A stretch of 64,000 nucleotides of DNA from Actinokineospora terrae. Its GTDB lineage: Bacteria; Actinomycetota; Actinomycetes; Mycobacteriales; Pseudonocardiaceae. The stretch lies in contig NZ_FOGI01000004.1 in NCBI RefSeq assembly GCF_900111175.1, positions 62,001 through 126,000 of the forward strand, read 5' to 3'. The notes beneath the pieces were generated by a model that made no database searches, was not told where the DNA came from, and was given only the letters and a program-made list of their open reading frames with translations. Shown here in pieces: positions 58,803 through 64,000 of the stretch. Position 1 is the stretch's first letter, and every line of letters starts with the position of its first letter. Made by a program: the position numbers and the translations under genes.

Positions 58803-60605
58803 TCAGCCCAGGGCGGCCAGGAACCGGCCCGCCGCCTGGACGGCCGTACCGGACTGCCCCACATCGGTCAGCAGCACCGCGAAGGCCACATCGCCGCGGT
58901 AGCCGACGAACCACCCGTGTGAGTGGGTGCCGTCGCCGAACTGGGCGGTACCGGTCTTGCCGCGCACGTCGCCGTAAGGCTTGAGCGCGGTCGCCGTCCC
59001 GCTCGCCACGACCTCGGCCATCATGGCGCGCACCGACTCCAGCGTCGCGCTGGGCACCGGCTCGCCCGCGGCGTCGGACTTGGTCTCCACGCCGCGCACC
59101 AGCACCGGCTTGGGCACCGACCCCGACGCGACGCTCGCGGCGACCACGGCCATGCCGAACGGGCTGGCCACCACCTTGCCCTGGCCGAAGCCGTCCTCGG
59201 CGCGCTCGGTCTTGCCGGTCGCGGCGGGCACCGACCCGGTGATCGTGGTCACCCCCGGCACCACGAAGTCGACACCGAGACCGAGCCGCTTGGCCATCTG
59301 GGTCAGGTCGTCGGGCCCCATGGCCAGGGCGAGCTCGGCGAAGGTCGTGTTGCAGGAGAACGCGAACGCGCTGCGCAGCGGGATGACGCCCTTGTCGAAC
59401 TTGCCGCTGTTGGGGATCTCGCGGCCGTCGATGACCGTCGTGCCGGGACAGCCGAGCGGGGTCTCCGCGGTGGCCTTGCCCGAGGAGATCGCCTCGGCCG
59501 CCGTCACGATCTTGAAGGTGGACCCGGGCGGGTAGCGGCCGGTGAGCGCCAGCGCGCCCTCCTTGTCCGCGGGGTCGTTCTGCGCCACGGCCAGCACCTC
59601 GCCGGTGGAGGGCTGGATCGCCACGATCATCGACGGCGTCGCCTCACCGGCGATCGCGGCCTGCGCCGCGTTCTGCGCCTTCCTGCTCAGCGCCAACTGC
59701 ACCGCCTTGGCCGGTTCCGCCGCCTTCGCGAACAGCTCCTCCCCCTCGGAGCCCGCGCTGTCGACGGTGAGCACCCGCCACCCGGACTTGCCCTGCACCT
59801 GCTCCTCGACGACCTTGCGCACGTTCGGCAGCAGCGTCGGGGCGAACTTGCGGTCGACCGGCAGCAGCCGCGCCGACGAGGTGAACCGGACGCCCTGCAG
59901 CTCGTAGATCAGCGACCGGACCTTCTGGTAGTCCGCGTCGCGCAGCGCCACCACCTGGTAGGGCTGCCCGTTCGCCTTGGCCGCGCCGTCGAGGATGCTC
60001 TGCGCGGTGATCGAGGCGTCGATGCCCGACAGCGCCTTGGCCAACTCCCCCGCGATCGCGTTGGCGTCGCCCGCCTTCGCGGGCTCGAACAGCACCGAGA
60101 CCACCCGCTCCGGTTGCAGCACCGGCTCGCCGTCGCGGTCGAGCACCGGCGCCAGCTGCGCGTCGGCGTCCTCCACGGCCAGGGTCTGCTGCGCGGCGAG
60201 CTTCGGGTGCAGCACCGTCGGCTCCCAGTGCACCTTCCACGCGTCGTCCTGCCTGCGCAGCTCGAAGGAAGACTCGTAGGTCCACAACCGGCCCCGGCCG
60301 AGGTCCCAGGTGAGCTGGTAGGTCGCCTTCGTGCTGCCCTCGGCGACGTCCACCCTGCTCACCTGCGCCATCACCGTGGACGGCTTGAGCGCGCCGCGCA
60401 CCTTGTCCATCAGCGCCCGCGCCGACTCCGGGGAGTCGGTCTGACCGGCGGCCGTGGCGGTGTCACCGCCCGCGAACGCCGCGACGAACTGGTTCGCCGC
60501 GTCCTGCGGCTCCGGGTCGGAACCGAACAGGCCGCAGGCGGAGAGCGGGAGCACGGTCACCAGCGCCACGAGCAACGCGGCGGGGCGACGGAGTGAGGCA
60601 CGCAC
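58803..60605 (-). CDS. Penicillin-binding lipoprotein with MecA-N-like domain
   Basis: The protein has 600 residues from GTG 60605. ALVTVLPLSACG is a lipobox signal. An NTF2-like MecA_N domain (about 30-150) is followed by a dimerisation region and a transpeptidase domain with SxxK in PGSTFKIVTAAE, SxN in FSCNTTF and KTG in RGKTGTAQF. It corresponds by position and domain order to the M. tuberculosis Rv2864c (PBP-lipo) gene. It crosslinks peptidoglycan at the cell surface. Confidence 0.92.
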   Translation of the reverse strand: MRASLRRPAALLVALVTVLPLSACGLFGSDPEPQDAANQFVAAFAGGDTATAAGQTDSPESARALMDKVRGALKPSTVMAQVSRVDVAEGSTKATYQLTWDLGRGRLWTYESSFELRRQDDAWKVHWEPTVLHPKLAAQQTLAVEDADAQLAPVLDRDGEPVLQPERVVSVLFEPAKAGDANAIAGELAKALSGIDASITAQSILDGAAKANGQPYQVVALRDADYQKVRSLIYELQGVRFTSSARLLPVDRKFAPTLLPNVRKVVEEQVQGKSGWRVLTVDSAGSEGEELFAKAAEPAKAVQLALSRKAQNAAQAAIAGEATPSMIVAIQPSTGEVLAVAQNDPADKEGALALTGRYPPGSTFKIVTAAEAISSGKATAETPLGCPGTTVIDGREIPNSGKFDKGVIPLRSAFAFSCNTTFAELALAMGPDDLTQMAKRLGLGVDFVVPGVTTITGSVPAATGKTERAEDGFGQGKVVASPFGMAVVAASVASGSVPKPVLVRGVETKSDAAGEPVPSATLESVRAMMAEVVASGTATALKPYGDVRGKTGTAQFGDGTHSHGWFVGYRGDVAFAVLLTDVGQSGTAVQAAGRFLAALG

Positions 60606-60683
60606 GGCCGCAGTATGCCCAATCCGGCGGACCCGGCGGCGGGAACCATCCACAAGGCAGGCTCGGAAACAACGCAGCGGCGT

Positions 60684-61544
60684 TCAGAAGAGCACAGTCG
60701 CGTACTGCCCCACCTGCGCGAACCCGATCCGGTCGTACACGGCGCGGGCGGGCGCGTTGTAGCCGTTGACGTACAGGCTCGCGGTGCGACCCATGCCACT
60801 GACCAACCGCCGGACGACCGCGGCCGTCCCGGTCGCGCCCAGGCCGTGCCCGCGCCGGTCCGGGTGCACCCAGACGCCCTGGATCTGCCCGACCGAGCCG
60901 GACATCGCGCCGATCTCGGCCTTGAACACCACGTCGCCGCCCTCGAACCGGGCGAACGCGCGGCCCGCGGCGATCAACTCGGCCACCCTGGCCCGGTAGC
61001 CCGCGCCGCCGTCACCGATCCGGGGGTCGATGCCGACCTCCTCGATGAACATGCGCACCGCGGCGGGCAGGTAGCGGTCCAGCTCGTCCGGCCGCACCTG
61101 CCGCACCCCGGGATCGGGGGCGACCAGCGGCGCGGTGCTGATCGACATCAGCGGCTGGTCGGCGCGCACCTCACGCGCGGGACCCCACTCCGCCTCCAGC
61201 TCGGCCCACAGCCCGAGCACCTGCTCGGCGGGACCCACCATCGACGAGCACATCCGCCTGCGCCGCAACGCCCGGTCGGCGAAGGCGCGCAACGCGGACC
61301 GCTTGCCGCGCAACGGGATCAGGTTCGGACCGGCGAAGCACAGCGCCTCCAACCGCCCGGGGCCGCGCAGACCGCGCACGTCGCAGCCCCACATCTCGCC
61401 GCCGAGCCGCCACGGGTCGAGCCCGGCCGTCTCCACCCGCGCGGCGACCATGCAGGACGCGACCGGGTCGGCGGTGAGCACCGCGCGCACCGCCTGACCG
61501 TCCCGCTCATCGAGCAGTCGCGCTCCCGCTAGCCGCAACACCAC
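60684..61544 (-). CDS. DUF4081-GNAT acetyltransferase (Rv2867c-like)
   Basis: The 286-residue protein has an N-terminal DUF4081 region (LRLAGARLLDERDGQAVRAV in part, to about 135) and a C-terminal GNAT domain with IQGVWVHPDRRGHGLGATGT, the acetyl-CoA motif, and LYVNGYNAPARAVYDRIGF. Its place just downstream of ispG matches Rv2867c. The GTG start at 61544 has little Shine-Dalgarno. The substrate is unknown. Confidence 0.9.
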   Translation of the reverse strand: MVLRLAGARLLDERDGQAVRAVLTADPVASCMVAARVETAGLDPWRLGGEMWGCDVRGLRGPGRLEALCFAGPNLIPLRGKRSALRAFADRALRRRRMCSSMVGPAEQVLGLWAELEAEWGPAREVRADQPLMSISTAPLVAPDPGVRQVRPDELDRYLPAAVRMFIEEVGIDPRIGDGGAGYRARVAELIAAGRAFARFEGGDVVFKAEIGAMSGSVGQIQGVWVHPDRRGHGLGATGTAAVVRRLVSGMGRTASLYVNGYNAPARAVYDRIGFAQVGQYATVLF

Positions 61545-61590
61545 TCAAGCGTGCCAGAAAGCGGCCGCGCGGGAAAACGCACGCACCCGC

Positions 61591-62754
61591 TCAGCCGACC
61601 GCGACGACGGTCGGCGCCCCGGCCTCGCCGTCCACCGGCTCGCCCATCTCCTCGGCCAGCCGCATGGCCTCCTCGATCAGCGTCTCCACGATTTGCGCCT
61701 CGGGCACGGTCTTGATCACCTGGCCGCGGACGAAGATCTGGCCCTTGCCGTTGCCGGAGGCCACCCCCAGGTCGGCCTCGCGGGCCTCGCCGGGTCCGTT
61801 GACGACACAGCCCATCACCGCGACCCGCAGCGGCACCGACATGCCCTCCAGACCGGCGGTGACCTGGTCGGCCAGCTTGTAGACGTCCACCTGCGCGCGA
61901 CCGCACGACGGGCAGGACACGATCTCCAGCTTGCGCGGGCGCAGGTTCAGCGACTGCAGGATCTGCGCGCCGACCTTGACCTCCTCGACCGGCGGGGCCG
62001 AGAGCGACACCCGGATCGTGTCGCCGATGCCCTGGCGCAGCAGCGCGCCGAAGGCCACCGCGGACTTGATGGTGCCCTGGAACGCCGGACCGGCCTCGGT
62101 GACCCCGAGGTGCAGCGGGTAGTCGCACTGCTCGGCGAGCAGCTCGTAGGCGCGCACCATCACGACCGGGTCGTTGTGCTTGACCGAGATCTTGATGTCG
62201 TGGAAGTCGTGCTCGGCGAACAGCGACGCCTCCCACAGCGCCGACTCCGCCAGCGCCTCCGGGGTCGCCTTGCCGTACTTGGCCAGCAGCCTCGGGTCCA
62301 GCGAGCCCGCGTTGACGCCGATGCGGATCGGGGTGCCCCGGTCCCGCGCGGCGTGCGCGATCTCCTTGACCTGGTCGTCGAACTTGCGGATGTTGCCCGG
62401 GTTGACCCGGACCGCGGCGCAGCCGGCCTCGATCGCGGCGAAGACGTACTTGGGCTGGAAGTGGATGTCGGCGATGACCGGGATCTGCGACTTCGCCGCG
62501 ATCGCGGCCAGCGCCTCGGCGTCGTCCTGCGACGGGCAGGCCACCCGGACGATGTCGCAGCCCGCCGCGGTCAGCTCCGCGATCTGCTGCAGGGTCGCGT
62601 TGACGTCCGCGGTGACCGTGGTGGTCATCGACTGCACGGAGATCGGGTGTTCGCTGCCCACCCCGACCGACCCCACCTGGAGCTGACGGGTCTTGCGGCG
62701 CTCCCCGAGCACCGGCGGTGGGGTGGCGGGCATGCCGAGCATCACGTCGGGCAT
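61591..62754 (-). CDS. ispG: 4-Hydroxy-3-methylbut-2-enyl-diphosphate synthase (IspG/GcpE)
   Basis: This 387-residue protein of the MEP isoprenoid pathway has [36 protein letters not shown], and the three 4Fe-4S ligands: two in SCPSCGRAQ and one in [12 protein letters not shown]. It converts MEcPP to HMBPP. ATG 62754 is used; ATG 62733-62742 region offers alternatives. It lies between rip1 and the GNAT gene, as in mycobacteria. Confidence 0.97.
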   Translation of the reverse strand: MPDVMLGMPATPPPVLGERRKTRQLQVGSVGVGSEHPISVQSMTTTVTADVNATLQQIAELTAAGCDIVRVACPSQDDAEALAAIAAKSQIPVIADIHFQPKYVFAAIEAGCAAVRVNPGNIRKFDDQVKEIAHAARDRGTPIRIGVNAGSLDPRLLAKYGKATPEALAESALWEASLFAEHDFHDIKISVKHNDPVVMVRAYELLAEQCDYPLHLGVTEAGPAFQGTIKSAVAFGALLRQGIGDTIRVSLSAPPVEEVKVGAQILQSLNLRPRKLEIVSCPSCGRAQVDVYKLADQVTAGLEGMSVPLRVAVMGCVVNGPGEAREADLGVASGNGKGQIFVRGQVIKTVPEAQIVETLIEEAMRLAEEMGEPVDGEAGAPTVVAVG

Positions 62755-62793
62755 GTGGACCTCTCTGCTGTCTTCACTGGTCTGGCACTGCGG

Positions 62794-64000
62794 TCATTGC
62801 AGCCGGATGGGGTTGACGATGTCGGCGGTGACGGTGAGCAGCACGATCGCGCCGCCGATGATGACCAGGACCATCGTCACCCCGGCCAGCCGGTTGTAGT
62901 CCACGGGACCCGCGGGGGCCTTGCCGCGCAGCTTGCGCAGGGCGTCGCGGACCCGTTCGTAGAGGCTGATGGCGATGTGGCCGCCGTCGAGGGGCAGCAG
63001 CGGCAGCAGGTTGAACACGCCGACGAAGAAGTTCAGCATCGCCAGCATCAGGACGAAGATCTCCCAGATGCCCTTCTCGGCGGCGTCCGCGCCGATGATG
63101 CTGGCGCCGACCACGCTGACCGGGCGCTCCGGGTCGTCCTCGCCGCCGATGGCCCTGATGACCGCCGGGATCTTCTCCGGGAAGCGCATCAGGCCCTCCC
63201 AGGTGGCGGCGAACATCTCGCCGGTGAACACCACCGCGCCGGTGAACCCGGACGCCGCGCCGTACTGGAAGTACGAGCCCCTGGAGACGCCGATCGCGCC
63301 GACGTCGGCGAGCTTGTTGTCGGTGCTGCCCGGCTTGGAGTCGAGCGCGACCCGCTGCACGGTGGCCACGTCGACGGAGAGGGTGCGCTGCTCGCCGTCG
63401 CGCTCGACCACGAACGTGTTCTGCCCGCTCAGGCCGCGGATCTTGCCGATCAGCTGGGTCCAGCTCTCGACCGGCTGCCCGTTGAGGCTGATGATCTCGT
63501 CACCGGCCTGGATGCCCGCGGCGGCCGCGGGCGAGACCGAGCCGGGGGCGCACTCGGCGTACTTGAGGGTCACCGGGTCCTGGCTGGGGGCGGCGCACGA
63601 GGTGGTGCCGACCAGCGCGCGGTCGGCGGTGTTGGGCAGGCCCATGGTGACGGCCATCAGGTACAGGATGATGAAACCGAGGAGGAAGTGCGTGATGGAC
63701 CCGGCGGACAGCACCACGACGCGCTTCCAGGTGGCGTACCGCCACATCGCGCGCGGCGCCTCCTCCGGGGTCACCGGGTCGAGGGCGGTCATGCCCGCGA
63801 TCTCGCAGAAACCACCCGCCGGGATGGCCTTGAGGCCGTACTCGGTCTCCCCCCTGCGGAAGGAGAACACGGTGGGGCCGAAACCGATGAAGTAGCGGCG
63901 GACCCGCATGCCGAACGCCTTGGCGGTGAGCATGTGCCCGGCCTCGTGCAACGCGACCGACAGGCAGATCCCCAGCGCGAACAGCACGAGCCCCAGCAGC
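62794..64000 (-). CDS. rip1: Site-2 zinc metalloprotease (Rip1-like), 5' end beyond window
   Basis: At least 402 residues are visible, and the frame continues past the right edge, so a few N-terminal residues are missing. The active site is SVALHEAGHMLTAK (HExxH) and LPLDGGHIAISLYERVRD (third ligand Asp). A PDZ domain lies between (GIQAGDEIISLNGQPV). GFGPTVFSFRRGETEYGLKA and SVVGASIIGADAAEKG match mycobacterial Rip1 as I recall it. It cleaves anti-sigma factors within the membrane. Confidence 0.95.
   Translation of the reverse strand, partial: LLGLVLFALGICLSVALHEAGHMLTAKAFGMRVRRYFIGFGPTVFSFRRGETEYGLKAIPAGGFCEIAGMTALDPVTPEEAPRAMWRYATWKRVVVLSAGSITHFLLGFIILYLMAVTMGLPNTADRALVGTTSCAAPSQDPVTLKYAECAPGSVSPAAAAGIQAGDEIISLNGQPVESWTQLIGKIRGLSGQNTFVVERDGEQRTLSVDVATVQRVALDSKPGSTDNKLADVGAIGVSRGSYFQYGAASGFTGAVVFTGEMFAATWEGLMRFPEKIPAVIRAIGGEDDPERPVSVVGASIIGADAAEKGIWEIFVLMLAMLNFFVGVFNLLPLLPLDGGHIAISLYERVRDALRKLRGKAPAGPVDYNRLAGVTMVLVIIGGAIVLLTVTADIVNPIRLQ

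Overview
The window is about 70 percent G+C and reads as chromosome of an actinobacterium. The best fit is the order Pseudonocardiales (Actinokineospora/Saccharothrix/Lentzea-like); this is inferred, not proven. Supporting signs are mycothione reductase, an XRE-DUF5753 regulator with DUF397 partners, DUF5701, many GTG starts, and a right end (map, PBP lipoprotein, DUF4081-GNAT, ispG, rip1) in the gene order known from Mycobacterium tuberculosis. No tRNA, rRNA, CRISPR array, phage or transposase gene was seen.

Layout. 1-5.4 kb: a regulator cassette (tandem DUF397 genes, XRE-DUF5753), a class II glutamine amidotransferase, an SMR drug exporter with its TetR repressor and operator, a DUF5701 protein and a membrane pentapeptide-repeat protein. 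5.4-25.0 kb: a biosynthetic gene cluster entirely on the minus strand. It holds the full 4-hydroxyphenylglycine (Hpg) triad: 4-hydroxymandelate synthase, hydroxymandelate oxidase and an HpgT-type aminotransferase. With it are two complete ketosynthases, a half-length non-catalytic KS-like protein, two discrete ACPs, two acyl/aryl-AMP ligases, an InhA-type enoyl reductase, a hot-dog thioesterase, a phytanoyl-CoA-type dioxygenase, a large FAD/NAD(P)-binding protein, a GMC oxidoreductase, a P450 and an HSL-type hydrolase. No NRPS or modular PKS gene is present. Four transcription units appear to start from promoters sharing one sequence element, and a divergent TetR gene lies at the edge.

26.1-29.2 kb: an organosulfur operon (sfnG, msuC/sfnB, msuE) headed by a 28-residue Cys-containing leader peptide and closed by a strong terminator. 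29.2-41.9 kb: housekeeping and unassigned genes (zinc ADH, alanine-glyoxylate-type aminotransferase, SGNH hydrolase, phosphotransferase, DUF389, aspS, XRE-like protein, Ig-like protein, siroheme synthase, membrane protein, lipoprotein esterase). 42.3-45.9 kb: cobL, cobM with an unusual tail, and an AONS-family gene. 45.9-55.4 kb: methyltransferase, GNAT, trypsin-like protease, M15 peptidase lipoprotein, small membrane proteins, M48 protease, PEBP protein, mycothione reductase, an intergenic stretch with tandem and duplicated repeats, a CynX-like MFS transporter and a divergent FadR-type regulator with a clean operator. 55.6-64.0 kb: cobQ, a hydrolase-like protein, then the conserved map-PBP-GNAT-ispG-rip1 block, with rip1 cut by the window edge.

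The central proposal is that the 5.4-25 kb cluster makes Hpg, or its keto precursor, and joins it to an acyl chain built by stand-alone type II enzymes. The product is unknown.
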